A stretch of 39,933 bases of DNA from positions 1-39,933 of the forward strand of contig DASYRE010000003.1 in assembly GCA_036004685.1 (NCBI GenBank), written 5' to 3'. Source of the stretch: Candidatus Polarisedimenticolia bacterium. GTDB taxonomy: Bacteria > Acidobacteriota > Polarisedimenticolia > Gp22-AA2 > AA152. Shown piece by piece: positions 8,082 to 17,420 of the stretch. Within the stretch, counting starts at the first letter, position 1, and each line of letters begins with the position of its first letter. The position numbers were made by a program, and so were the translations under genes. The notes beneath the pieces are model-generated. The model did no database searches and had not been told where the DNA came from. It saw only the letters and a program-made list of their open reading frames with translations.

Positions 8082-9500
8082 TCACTCGGAAAGAGCATTT
8101 CTGGAATCTTTCCTCGATGCACCCGCTTCAGATAATAGGAACGCAGCCGTTAGCGCGAGAAGAATCTTGTCATGGACCGGGTAGCCTACCGATTCGAACA
8201 TGCCGGTCCATCCAAGATAGAGAACAAGCGCACAAATGAGTTTAGTTCGTGCGGAAACAGAGCTTCTCCCAAGGGCGGTCCCTGTGGACCGCGACACCTC
8301 TCGCACAATTGCCCAGCCACCGGCGATCAGAAGACACGCTCCAATTATCCCGTATTCCAAAAGGAAAAATAAGAATGTATTGTGTGGCTGCCCCCACACC
8401 GATATTTTCCATAATTCTGACAGTTGATCGCCAAGAAACAAGCCATGCCAGTTGCGGGCCAATATGATCAGGCTGTCCTGCCAGAGACGTTCCCGGATGT
8501 AGAAGCTGCTCAGAGCGAATCCATACCCCTCGATCTCCGCGGATCTTAGCGCCATGAATATGATTCCGAAACCTCCTGCGAGCAACATACAAGTCCGCCA
8601 GAGGGAACCTCGCCAGAAACGCAGGCAAGGAACCGAAAGCAAAGTCAATCCCATCGCTACGTACGTGGTCTTCGCGAAGGTCGTCGCGATTGCCCACAAA
8701 CAGAGTCCTGCGCCGCACCAGGATAAGACTAGCCATTTACGGGTACCAAAGCTCTCTGTCCAAAAAAGCAGCATGATTGCGCCAACCGCTAGATAAATGG
8801 CGAAGCTGTTTGGGTGGCTTTGCAGACCCGCTACAGGCTGAACTCTATAATTAGATTGGCTCCCAAAATCAACGAACGTCTTCATTTGACCTTGCTCTGA
8901 GACAAAGGGAGCTGGCCAGTCCCAATAGGCTTGGCCCAATGCCAATGTGGCGCTGATGACCGCCCCGAAAAGAAATGCTTTCCGCGCGACATTGGCTAGC
9001 TCTGCGGTAACCAGCACTCTGCGCAAAACCATGAGCGCGATTACAAACTCCAACCACTCGCGCAAATCACTGAAAGAATGTCGAAGATCTGCGGCGAAGA
9101 TACTCATGGTCAAACGAAAGCCCAGAAACACGATGAAAATGATCTCATAGGATTGAAGGGGGATAAAAAGTCGATGAAAGTTGAAAACGATCAGGATGGC
9201 AAGCATCGATATTAAAACCAGCTCTACAACGTCGAAGTTGATACCGCTCAACGTGATGCGTGTGCCCAAAGCCATTCCTAACCCAAGTAGAACAAGAGCG
9301 GTTTGAGAAACTCGCCACGTGACCATCATCGATAGGGCGACGGCGGCCAGAAAAACAAGGCTGCCCAGCACAGCTAGCATTAGTGAGCTACTGACCAGTA
9401 CTAACATCACACCCGAGAAAAGAGCGGCCAGACCGACAGCGAAGACACCTAGGGTGTTTCGTTGTAGCCCGGACTTTAGGTCAGACGCCGACGAGGTCAC
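8082..9500 (-). CDS. O-antigen ligase/polymerase-like membrane protein (Wzy_C family), low-GC copy
   Basis: A 472-residue integral membrane protein with roughly 11-12 hydrophobic segments. The family joins lipid-linked repeat units or transfers glycans at the outer face of the inner membrane. A large soluble loop near 330-375 contains LGDQLSELWKISVWGQPHNTF; the PHN-x-x-L followed by E-x-G-I-I-G is the typical Wzy_C signature. The start is GTG at 9500, with a near-perfect AGGAGG four bases upstream (9505-9510), and it overlaps the flippase gene by 20 bases. Its place beside Wzx favours repeat-unit polymerisation, but ligase and polymerase cannot be separated by sequence here. Confidence 0.85.
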   Translation of the reverse strand: MTSSASDLKSGLQRNTLGVFAVGLAALFSGVMLVLVSSSLMLAVLGSLVFLAAVALSMMVTWRVSQTALVLLGLGMALGTRITLSGINFDVVELVLISMLAILIVFNFHRLFIPLQSYEIIFIVFLGFRLTMSIFAADLRHSFSDLREWLEFVIALMVLRRVLVTAELANVARKAFLFGAVISATLALGQAYWDWPAPFVSEQGQMKTFVDFGSQSNYRVQPVAGLQSHPNSFAIYLAVGAIMLLFWTESFGTRKWLVLSWCGAGLCLWAIATTFAKTTYVAMGLTLLSVPCLRFWRGSLWRTCMLLAGGFGIIFMALRSAEIEGYGFALSSFYIRERLWQDSLIILARNWHGLFLGDQLSELWKISVWGQPHNTFLFFLLEYGIIGACLLIAGGWAIVREVSRSTGTALGRSSVSARTKLICALVLYLGWTGMFESVGYPVHDKILLALTAAFLLSEAGASRKDSRNALSE

Positions 9501-10941
9501 GTGTCCTCCTGGAACCTGTTGCCATTCCGAGTAATCCGAGCTGATGCGCCAAGCCGGTCACTAGGGCGACCACAAGGATCACCCGCCCTACGGCCCCGAT
9601 GTCGGCGGTACCGGTACCAAAGCGTGACGCGATGACTCCGAGGCCGCAGCCCATCACGGTGAATACTCCAAATCTCACGGCTGGATAGTCGATAGGGTGG
9701 GTCACGAGAGAGCTGCGCCACAGGATCAAGCACAAGATGCCATAGCCTACCAACGTCGAGAGTGCGGCACCTGTGGCACCCCAGCTCGGTATAAGGGCTA
9801 TGTTGCCGACGGTATTGAGCAGAACAGCCACCCATGTGGCCGCTGCAACGGGTGTCGGACGATCGCGAAACATGACACCAACATTCAGGGGATAACTGAG
9901 CCCAAGGAAAAAATAGGCCCCTAGCAGGATTGGGATCAGAAAAGCCGCCTTCTCGTATCCGGCGGGCGCTACCAGCGCGATAATCTCCCTTCGTAGGCAG
10001 CAGACAACCGCAAACATTATCACGCTGGGAACCAGGAACAGAGCCAGAGCGCGGACGTAACCCGCACTCCCTTCATCACCCGATCCCACCTGGAACCTTC
10101 CGGCAGCCCATCCAATTGCGAAGGGACGCACCACCGCGACCTCGAGAATGGTCGCTACTTTGTACGCCACGGCATAGACGGCGACTTCCCGCAATCCACG
10201 AAAGCCCGCCAGAAAATATCGATCTGCTCCGAAAAGCACGAAATTCCCGAAGCCTGCGATTACCATGGGCAGTCCATACTGCAATGCCTCGTTGGCGAAA
10301 CTTCTGGCGAACAAGGCCCGTGGCCGGAGAAACGCCAGAAGAATGACCAGCGCCGTGGCCTCCCCTGCTAGCCACGCCCAGGCCGCGACTTGAAGATTCA
10401 GGTGTCCTCGCAATGCGGCAGTACCGGAGACGGAGAGTTGTACGGCGACACGGGTAAAAGATAGGCAACCGAAAGCGAACGGGCGATTCTGAGCTCGAAT
10501 GACACCCATCCCCACATTCAGCATGCTTTGCAACGCGGCGATGAAAGTGCCAACGATGATGAGACCGCCGTGCACTCGGCCGACCCAGATGTCGTGTCCG
10601 AGCCAAAACACGAGGATGCCGAGCCCGGATCCGATTGCTCCAAGTACCAGTGCAAGAGACAGGCTTTGCGATACGACCTTTTGTCGCGCTTCAATGTCTT
10701 GCGCCAGGTGCCAATGCTTAATGGCGACAGAATCCAAACCGCAGGTCAGGAATACGGCGAAGACCTGCGCTGCGATTGAGAAGAGAGACCAGAGACCAAA
10801 GTCCTCTGGAGAAAGGAACCGTGTGTAGATGGGTAAAATGAGGAAGGAAATCGCGCCCGCGAGGATGCTACTTAGTAGGTAGACAGGCTGGTTTCGCAAG
10901 AAATGCGTGTATCCAGTCTTCTGTTCCAGCGCAGACATCAT
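9481..10941 (-). CDS. Wzx-type lipid-linked oligosaccharide flippase (MOP superfamily)
   Basis: A 486-residue protein with about 12-14 membrane segments in the MOP exporter superfamily. These carriers move undecaprenyl-linked repeat units from the cytoplasmic to the periplasmic face. The N-terminus matches the family (YLLSSILAGAISFLILPIYTRFLSPEDFG, of which the L-P-I-Y-T-R-F-L-S-P-E-D-F-G core near 36-49 is diagnostic). The central region contains QYGLPMVIAGFGNFVLFGAD, a typical repeat of the second half. The first of two ATG codons is at 10941, preceded by GGTGA seven bases upstream. It follows the TPR gene by 69 bases with no clear promoter or terminator between. Confidence 0.9.
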   Translation of the reverse strand: MMSALEQKTGYTHFLRNQPVYLLSSILAGAISFLILPIYTRFLSPEDFGLWSLFSIAAQVFAVFLTCGLDSVAIKHWHLAQDIEARQKVVSQSLSLALVLGAIGSGLGILVFWLGHDIWVGRVHGGLIIVGTFIAALQSMLNVGMGVIRAQNRPFAFGCLSFTRVAVQLSVSGTAALRGHLNLQVAAWAWLAGEATALVILLAFLRPRALFARSFANEALQYGLPMVIAGFGNFVLFGADRYFLAGFRGLREVAVYAVAYKVATILEVAVVRPFAIGWAAGRFQVGSGDEGSAGYVRALALFLVPSVIMFAVVCCLRREIIALVAPAGYEKAAFLIPILLGAYFFLGLSYPLNVGVMFRDRPTPVAAATWVAVLLNTVGNIALIPSWGATGAALSTLVGYGILCLILWRSSLVTHPIDYPAVRFGVFTVMGCGLGVIASRFGTGTADIGAVGRVILVVALVTGLAHQLGLLGMATGSRRTRDLVGV

Positions 10942-11010
10942 CCCGGGTTCACCGTGCTTTTATCATCTTGGGCGCAGGAGAAGGGCGTGGAACCTCATCC
11001 CGAAGGCTTA

Positions 11011-12294
11011 TTAGAGCCGACCCGAAAGTTCTTCTATTTTGAGACTGAGGACTCTGTTGCGCGGGTCCAATTCCGCAGCTTTCAGATACTCTGCGAGCGC
11101 GTCTACATAGCGTCCTTGCATTTCAAATGCCTCTGCCAGTCCGGCGTGCATTACAGAATTCATGTCACGTGAAACCCGGCTCTCTCCGAACCTGCTTTTT
11201 AAGAATTGCCATCGCGCAATTGCTTTCCCGTATTGGCCCGCCCGGAGGTAGGCCATCGCGAGTGCATGATGAATGTGAAGTTGGGTATCGTCGATCCGCA
11301 AGGCAGCTTCGTACGCGGAAATTGCGTCTTGAATCCGACCTTCCCTGAAGTATGCCTGACCCGCCAGATAGCGTAAGGCGGCCCGCTCACGAGGATCTTT
11401 GATTCGACCCACATGCTCCGCCGTTTTCACAAGCTCCAAGACTGCGGCGGTCTTCCCATCATTCATGTAGCGTCGAACCAGGGCGGACAAGACCTGGAAA
11501 CTGTTCGGAGCTCCCGGCGCTGCGTCGAGGTACTCATGCTCGGCCTCCGAATCGAACCCTCTTTCAGCGAGAAACTCGGCCAGAATTACACATGTCCTCG
11601 GCTCATGCTGGATAAAATCCCGCAATTCTGACACCGACGTCACCGAGCTCCACAGAACTGTGAGGATGTCCTTGGACAATGCGGGATTCTGTCGTAGGAC
11701 CGTGGAGAAAATCCGTTTCGCAGAGGTAATGTCACCGAGCGCCAGCCAGAAGGAGCCGATGCGATAGTGGAGCTGGGGTTTGTAGGGATCGAGGGAGTCC
11801 GAAATGGTCAGGAGCTGGGCGACGGCCTTGCCCGAAGCTTCGAGCCGCTCGGCCGAGAGATTCGCTTCGAGGTTCTGGATAATCGTGGCCTTCACGAATT
11901 GGTACTCGGCGGAGCAGGGGTTCAGCTGGATGGCATGGTTGATCGACCATAGCGCTTCGCGCAGGAGGGTGACGAGGCTCGGGCTCGGCGCGCCCCCGCT
12001 CGAACCCGCGGCCGGCTGCAGGCTCTCGGTCTCGGCCATGACGGTAAAGAGAAGGGCCCGCTGGTACTGGACCTCCGGCAGGTCGGGGACGAGCCGATCG
12101 GCCCGCGCCAGCACGAGCTGCTTGCGCGCCACGATCTTCGGGTCGGGCGGCTTCATGCTGTCGGGGGGATACTCCTTCTGGAGCTCGGCGTACTCGGTCA
12201 GCGCGTCCGCGCCTCTCCACTGCGCCGCGGCCAGCGCGCCGAAGCCGAGAAGGCCGGGAATCCCGAGAACGAGGAGCGCAAGGCGCCTACCCAT
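11011..12294 (-). CDS. TPR-repeat protein with an N-terminal membrane anchor
   Basis: A 427-residue protein. Residues 5-26 (LALLVLGIPGLLGFGALAAAQ) form a signal anchor, so most of it should lie in the periplasm. At least four TPR-like helical pairs follow, for example GSFWLALGDITSAKRIF, GQAYFREGRIQDAISAYEAAL, AMAYLRAGQYGKAIARW and AEAFEMQGRYVDALAEYLKAA. TPR proteins often accompany polymerases in exopolysaccharide loci as scaffolds or regulators; the role here is inferred. It overlaps the upstream polymerase-like gene by eight bases. Base composition changes within the gene: counted lines are about 70-73% GC near 11.94-12.12 kb and 50-60% from 11.46 to 11.82 kb. Confidence 0.8.
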   Translation of the reverse strand: MGRRLALLVLGIPGLLGFGALAAAQWRGADALTEYAELQKEYPPDSMKPPDPKIVARKQLVLARADRLVPDLPEVQYQRALLFTVMAETESLQPAAGSSGGAPSPSLVTLLREALWSINHAIQLNPCSAEYQFVKATIIQNLEANLSAERLEASGKAVAQLLTISDSLDPYKPQLHYRIGSFWLALGDITSAKRIFSTVLRQNPALSKDILTVLWSSVTSVSELRDFIQHEPRTCVILAEFLAERGFDSEAEHEYLDAAPGAPNSFQVLSALVRRYMNDGKTAAVLELVKTAEHVGRIKDPRERAALRYLAGQAYFREGRIQDAISAYEAALRIDDTQLHIHHALAMAYLRAGQYGKAIARWQFLKSRFGESRVSRDMNSVMHAGLAEAFEMQGRYVDALAEYLKAAELDPRNRVLSLKIEELSGRL

Positions 12295-13765
12295 GGGTTC
12301 CCTCCCCTTCGGCCCGGAGGGCGGGCGCGGCCAGCAGCGTCAAGCATCCCGCCAGGAACGCCAGCGCCAGGAGATTCGCGGGAATCTGCAATCCGAAATC
12401 GAACAGCTCGTGTAGCGCGACGGCCGAAAGCCCCAAGCCGCAGGCCGTGAGCAGGACCTGTCCAGCGACGCGGCCGCGCGCCGAGCGCCACCAGAGCCGC
12501 GCCACGCAGGCGATGCCGAGCGCCAGAAGCGCGCCGCCGGCGAGCCCCGACTCGGAGAGGACCTGAAGGTAGTCGTTGTGGGTGTAGTCGTAGAAGGCCG
12601 TCGTCGTGGCCTCGCGGTACCGCGGGAAGACGTGCTGGAACGTCCCGACGCCGGTGCCCAAAACCGGAAAGTCCCGCACGATCTCGAGGGTCTTCCGCCA
12701 CACCGCCAGGCGCCCCCCGGGAGCGGAGAATTCCGTCGTCAGGACGGAGTAGCGGCCGGTCAGGGTCCAGTAGCCGACGCCGTAGGCGGGGATGAGGACG
12801 GCCACGGCGAGCAGGGCGATCAGCAGCGTCTTCCGCAGGCTCCAGCCCTGGCGGAACTGCAGGAGGCAGAAGAGGACGGCGCTTCCGAGGCCCAGGATGA
12901 TGCCGGCGCGGGAATAGGAGAGGACGAGGCCGATGACGAGGATCGCGATGCACAGAATCAGGGTCAAGTTGAGGCTGGCGCGGCGATCGGTCAGCCCGAG
13001 GAGGCGCTCCCGCCAGGTTTCGGTCATGGCCGGCGTGCGGAGCCGGGAGAACAGCAGGCCCAGGGCGACGAGCAGCGACATCTCCAAGAATGCCGCGAAA
13101 TGGTTGCGGTTGATGAACGTGCCGGTCGCCGCTTCGAGGTAGTAGCGCTTCTGGTAGGTGAAGATGTGCTGGTGGCCGCTCAGGTACTCGAGGAGCCCGT
13201 AGAAGGCCTCGAAGGTGCCCATCCCCACGAAGACGTAGAGCAGGACCCGCACCTGCCGCGCCGTACGGAACTGGTTGATCAGCAGGAAGAGGAAGACGGT
13301 GAAGGCGATCCCTTTGAGCAGGTAGGTGCGCGTCGCGCTCGGCACCTGCGAGATCGGCCGCCAGGCTACGGGGGCGACCGGCGCCTGCCCCAGGACCGCC
13401 GCGTCGGTCGCGGCGATGTCGCGCGTCGTCGCGGCGTAGCCGGGAAGCGTCTTGCCGTAGAAGCCGGCCGTGCCGGGGGAAATCGCCCGCAGCGCCGCGG
13501 GCGGGAGCGGCACGAGCTGGAAGCCCATCAGGAGGAGAAAGCCGAGAGGCGCCAGGAGCAAGGAGGCGAAGTGGACGCGGGTACCGGGAAACAGGAAGAG
13601 GCGATACATGAAGAGAAGCCCGACCAGGGCGACCGACAGCTCGAGGGGAGAGTAGGCCCACGGCTCGACCGAGCCGAACGGGAGCGGGGCCACGGCCACG
13701 ATCACGAGGAGGCCGCCCCGGATCAGCGTGTCGAGGGTTCGTTCCAGGCGGCCGGCATGCTTCAT
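12287..13765 (-). CDS. O-antigen ligase/polymerase-like membrane protein (Wzy_C family), high-GC copy
   Basis: A 492-residue polytopic membrane protein with about 11-12 segments. The family signature lies in the large loop near 365-405: LGTGVGTFQHVFPRY, then YTHNDYLQVLSESGLAGG, where the H-N-D-Y-L and E-S-G-L residues match Wzy_C proteins. I start at the ATG at 13765; a TTG immediately before it is also in frame. It lies 27-30 bases after the kinase gene and overlaps the TPR gene by eight bases. A second Wzy_C protein sits in the low-GC half of the same operon, so one of the two may act as ligase or be redundant. Which is the true polymerase is open. Confidence 0.87.
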   Translation of the reverse strand: MKHAGRLERTLDTLIRGGLLVIVAVAPLPFGSVEPWAYSPLELSVALVGLLFMYRLFLFPGTRVHFASLLLAPLGFLLLMGFQLVPLPPAALRAISPGTAGFYGKTLPGYAATTRDIAATDAAVLGQAPVAPVAWRPISQVPSATRTYLLKGIAFTVFLFLLINQFRTARQVRVLLYVFVGMGTFEAFYGLLEYLSGHQHIFTYQKRYYLEAATGTFINRNHFAAFLEMSLLVALGLLFSRLRTPAMTETWRERLLGLTDRRASLNLTLILCIAILVIGLVLSYSRAGIILGLGSAVLFCLLQFRQGWSLRKTLLIALLAVAVLIPAYGVGYWTLTGRYSVLTTEFSAPGGRLAVWRKTLEIVRDFPVLGTGVGTFQHVFPRYREATTTAFYDYTHNDYLQVLSESGLAGGALLALGIACVARLWWRSARGRVAGQVLLTACGLGLSAVALHELFDFGLQIPANLLALAFLAGCLTLLAAPALRAEGEGTHG

Positions 13766-13794
13766 CAAGGTCGGAACCCGTTCCGGGGGGCTGT

Positions 13795-16062
13795 CTAGGC
13801 CACGGGAGGCGGAGTGGTGCCCGCCGCTTCTCTCCCTTCAGAGTCGGTTTCGTAACGGTAGTGACGGTAGCGATAGCGATACGAGTAATAGTCGCCGGCG
13901 TGGACGTCCATGTCGTTGAGAACGACGCCGAGAATGTTGGCCTTGGCCTGCTGGAGCTTCTCGCGCCCGCGGATGGCCGCGGGCTTCGCGGTGCGGCCGC
14001 ACTGGACCACCAGGATCACGGCGCCTGCCTTGGCGGCCATGATCACCGGATCGGCGACCGAAAGCAGCGGCGGAGAGTCGATCAGGACGTGATCGAACTG
14101 GGAGCTCTTGCGGAGCGTTCCCAGCAGGAAGTCGAAGTGCTCGGAGGCGAGCAGCTCGGACGGGTTCGGCGGGATCGGCCCGCTCGCGACCAGGAAGAGA
14201 TTCGGGATCTCCGTCTCCTGGACGATCTCCCCGAGGTCGGCATTGCCGGACAGGTAGCTGGAGAGCCCGGCGAAGTTGCCGGCGCCGAGGGCCTTGTGCA
14301 GCCGCGGCCGCCGCATGTCGCCGTCCACCAGAAGGACTCTCTTGCCCGACTGGGTCAGGGTGATCGCGGTGTTCAGGGTGGTGACGGTCTTTCCTTCCTG
14401 CGGCTCGCTGCTGGTGATGACGATGATCCGGGGCGGCGAGTCGGCGGTGGAAAGGAGCAGCGAGGTGCGTAGCGTCTTATAGGCTTCCGAGGCGGAGGAG
14501 GTGGGGTCCCGCATCGTCACCAGGTCGACGGCGGGCGACACCGGCTCGCGCTTGACCCGCCGGCTCGCGGCGAGCTCGCCAGGGCCGCTGGCCGAGACCA
14601 CCATGGGAATGGCGCCGAGCACCGGGAGCTGCACGAACTTCTCGACGTCGGCCGTCGACTTGATCGAGTTGTCCAGGTATTCGAGGAAGAAGGCCATCCC
14701 CACGCCGAGCCCGAGGCCGACGACGAGGCTGAGGAGGATGTTCAGCTTCTTGTTCGGACGGAAGATCGAATCCGGGATCTCGGCCGAGTCCACGACCCAG
14801 ATGTTGCCCGTGCCGGCCACGTTCTTGAGGCGCGACAGCGACCCCGTCTCGGATTCGCGCTGCATCAGCCGGTTCAGGATCTCGCGCTTCGAGTCGACCG
14901 CGGCCTTCAGGTTGGCGTACTCGACGGCGTACTGCTTCTGCTTGATCGAGTCGCTCTTCTGCCCCTCGAGCGCGCCCCGCACGGTGCGTTCGTGCGCCGC
15001 CGCCTGGTTGTACTCCATCTTGGCGGTCTTCAGCGTGTTGTCGTAGATCTTCCGCGACTCGGTCGCCATCCCCTCCCGGGCGTTGTCCCATTCCGCCTTC
15101 AGACGCTGCATGTCGGGCCAGTCGGCCTTGAACTGCTTCGACTTCTGGGTGTACTCGCGCTCCAGCTCGGCGGTCTTCTGGCGGAGCTGCTGGATCAGGT
15201 TGCTCTGGGTCACCTCGGGAATCGACTCGGGGCTCGTCGTCTCCAGCTCGCGGTAACGGGCCTCCTTGCGGGAGGTCTCGACCTGCGCCTCCAGGACGTC
15301 CTGGTTGAGCTGGCCGAGCTTCTGGTTGACGATGTTCTCCTTCTCGTCGAGGCCGATGATCTGCTTCGCCTCGCCGTACTCGTTCAGCTTCGCCTCGAGA
15401 TCGGAGATCTGCTTCTTCATCTCGTCGGTCTGCGTGGCGATGAACTCACTGGCCTGGGCCGTCGTGTCGTAGCGGGCCGACTGGTTGAACTCGATGTAGG
15501 ACGTCGCCACCGCGTTGGCCACGCGGCTCGCCAGCTCGGGATCGACGCTGATGAAAGAGATCTCCACTAGGTGCGTGTTCTTCAGCGGGTTGATGTCCAG
15601 GCCGCCGAGGGTGAACTCGATATAGGGCTTGTCGGGATCCTCGGGGAGGCCCTCCAGGGGCGACTTGCGGACGAACGACGAGAGCCTCTGCATCAGCCCC
15701 TTCCCCTTCGAGCGGGCCACGACCCGGTTGACCACCGGGTCGTTGCGCAGGTCGAGCTTCTGCATCGCCTTCCGGGCGACGTTGCGGCTCGACAGGAGAC
15801 GGTACTGCGTCTGGTAGAAGTCGTTGTACGAAAGGTAATCGTAGCCGACCGGCTGGACCTGCTGGAACTGCAGGACGTTCGGCTGCTCCCGCTCGATCTG
15901 GATGGTGCAGGTGGCCATGTAGGTGGGGGCGATCAGGAAGGATCCGAGCGTGACGGTGATCACCAGGACCAGGACGGCCGTGAAGACCACCCAGCGCCTC
16001 TGGACCAGGACGGTCCAGTATTCCATCAGGTTGATTTCCCGGGAGGCGGCGTTTTCGCTCAT
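13795..16062 (-). CDS. Wzc-type polysaccharide co-polymerase and tyrosine autokinase
   Basis: A 755-residue inner-membrane protein controlling chain length and export. Order: Wzz-type N-terminus with a membrane segment (24-44), a periplasmic part with long coiled coil (about 205-400), the GNVR-like region before a second membrane segment (441-461), and a cytoplasmic BY-kinase domain (about 525-720). The kinase has Walker A SSEPQEGKTV (551-560, Lys558), Walker A-prime VLLVDGDMRRP (576-586) and Walker B VLIDSPP (659-665). The tail carries seven tyrosines between 725 and 737, the usual autophosphorylation cluster. Its ATG overlaps the stop of the exporter gene (TGATG). No Wzb-type or PHP phosphatase lies in the window. 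Confidence 0.95.
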   Translation of the reverse strand: MSENAASREINLMEYWTVLVQRRWVVFTAVLVLVITVTLGSFLIAPTYMATCTIQIEREQPNVLQFQQVQPVGYDYLSYNDFYQTQYRLLSSRNVARKAMQKLDLRNDPVVNRVVARSKGKGLMQRLSSFVRKSPLEGLPEDPDKPYIEFTLGGLDINPLKNTHLVEISFISVDPELASRVANAVATSYIEFNQSARYDTTAQASEFIATQTDEMKKQISDLEAKLNEYGEAKQIIGLDEKENIVNQKLGQLNQDVLEAQVETSRKEARYRELETTSPESIPEVTQSNLIQQLRQKTAELEREYTQKSKQFKADWPDMQRLKAEWDNAREGMATESRKIYDNTLKTAKMEYNQAAAHERTVRGALEGQKSDSIKQKQYAVEYANLKAAVDSKREILNRLMQRESETGSLSRLKNVAGTGNIWVVDSAEIPDSIFRPNKKLNILLSLVVGLGLGVGMAFFLEYLDNSIKSTADVEKFVQLPVLGAIPMVVSASGPGELAASRRVKREPVSPAVDLVTMRDPTSSASEAYKTLRTSLLLSTADSPPRIIVITSSEPQEGKTVTTLNTAITLTQSGKRVLLVDGDMRRPRLHKALGAGNFAGLSSYLSGNADLGEIVQETEIPNLFLVASGPIPPNPSELLASEHFDFLLGTLRKSSQFDHVLIDSPPLLSVADPVIMAAKAGAVILVVQCGRTAKPAAIRGREKLQQAKANILGVVLNDMDVHAGDYYSYRYRYRHYRYETDSEGREAAGTTPPPVA

Positions 16063-17396
16063 CAGAAGAAAGTCTCCGGGACGTAGATGCTGTCGCCGTT
16101 CACCAGGACCATGTTGGCCTGCTTCCCCTTCCGCACCGCCTTGAGATCGACCTTGTACATCTCCTGGGCCCCGTCCGGGCGGTTGCGGATCAGCACGATG
16201 CCCTTCTGCGAGGCGCGCTCGCTGAGCCCTCCGGCCGCGGCGATCGCCTGCAGGAGGTTCAACGGCCTGGAATTCTTGTATTCCACCTCGCCGGGCTTGC
16301 GCACCGCCCCGTCGACGTAAACGTGCAGGATCCGGTCGATCGGGATGTTGATCACGTCGCCGGGGAGGATCGGGATGTTCAGCTCCGGGTTCCCCTTGAT
16401 CATCAGGTCGTCGAGATCGACGTCGATCCGGGTCGTCGCGCCGGAGCGATCGGACCGGAGCACGTAGAGGTCCTTGCCGGCCTGCTGCGTCAGCCCGCCC
16501 GCCTCGGAGATCGCTTCGAGCAGCGAGCGCTGGCCGAGCATCTCGACCGTCCCCGGCTTCTCCACGGCCCCCACGACGCTGACTTTCTTGCTCTTGGCTT
16601 CCTTGACGAAGACCGTGACCTGAGGATCGGTCAGGTATTTCGCGCTGAGGAGATCGCGCAGGCGCGCCTCGGTCTCCTTGACGGTGAGGCCGCTCACTGG
16701 GATGACCCCCAGAAGCGGCACCGAGATCGTGCCGTCGCCTGAGACGCGCACCGTGCGGTTCAGATCGGGCTGCTCGAAGACGTTGATCTCCAGCAGATCC
16801 TCGCCGCCGATGACGTAGTCCGAGCGCTCGGTCGGCAGCATGACGCCGAGCCGCGCGGGCGAGGCCGTCCCGGCGACTCCCGCGTCGGGCCTGGAAGGGG
16901 CGTCGGTTTTCGGAGGAAGCGGGGCGCTGCCGGCTCCCGCCGCCGCTCCTGCCGCTCCCGGGACGGCTGCCGCGGCGGTGTCGAAACGGACCACCAGGGT
17001 GGCCCCCTCGCCGCGCACCGTGGAGGGGCAGGGCCGCTTCAGATCGAACACGACCTGCGTCCCCTGGACGCCTCCCGTCGCGGCGGAGATCGAGATGCCG
17101 CTCACGACCTCCGAGTCGACCGGCAGCTTGGCCTCCTTGATGGCGTTACGGACGTTCGGAAGCTCCAGCACGACGCGGGGCGGCTCGGAGTCGACCCGGC
17201 GGCTGAACTGAAAGGCCCCGTCGCAGATCAGCAGGAAGGCGCCGCTCCGGCCGTCGGGGCGGACGTCGAGAAGCGAGGTGACGCTCTTTTCCGGGAAAGC
17301 GGCGGCGGGGACGAGAAGAAGCCCCGCCGACAGGGTCAAGAGGACCGCGCGCCGCCGGAGCCCCTGAAATGCCCTCTGGTTCATGTTTTCCGCCAT
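16062..17396 (-). CDS. Wza-like polysaccharide export protein with N-terminal AMIN domain
   Basis: A 444-residue secreted protein. A signal peptide covers about 1-34 (arginine-rich, then LLTLSAGLLLVPAAAF), with no lipobox cysteine, so it is probably not a lipoprotein as E. coli Wza is. Residues 38-138 look like an AMIN domain (VVLELPNV near 75-82, GTQVVFDLK near 112-120), known from PilQ and AmiC and linked to peptidoglycan. An Ala/Pro-rich linker follows, then the poly-export domain (190-267, with YVIGGEDLLEINVFEQPDL) and two SLBB domains (about 271-318 and 358-405). It probably forms the periplasmic or outer-membrane export channel. ATG codons at 17396 and 17384 are both possible starts. 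Confidence 0.92.
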   Translation of the reverse strand: MAENMNQRAFQGLRRRAVLLTLSAGLLLVPAAAFPEKSVTSLLDVRPDGRSGAFLLICDGAFQFSRRVDSEPPRVVLELPNVRNAIKEAKLPVDSEVVSGISISAATGGVQGTQVVFDLKRPCPSTVRGEGATLVVRFDTAAAAVPGAAGAAAGAGSAPLPPKTDAPSRPDAGVAGTASPARLGVMLPTERSDYVIGGEDLLEINVFEQPDLNRTVRVSGDGTISVPLLGVIPVSGLTVKETEARLRDLLSAKYLTDPQVTVFVKEAKSKKVSVVGAVEKPGTVEMLGQRSLLEAISEAGGLTQQAGKDLYVLRSDRSGATTRIDVDLDDLMIKGNPELNIPILPGDVINIPIDRILHVYVDGAVRKPGEVEYKNSRPLNLLQAIAAAGGLSERASQKGIVLIRNRPDGAQEMYKVDLKAVRKGKQANMVLVNGDSIYVPETFF

Positions 17397-17420
17397 CTCC
17401 GTCGAATTCTCCTGATTCTA

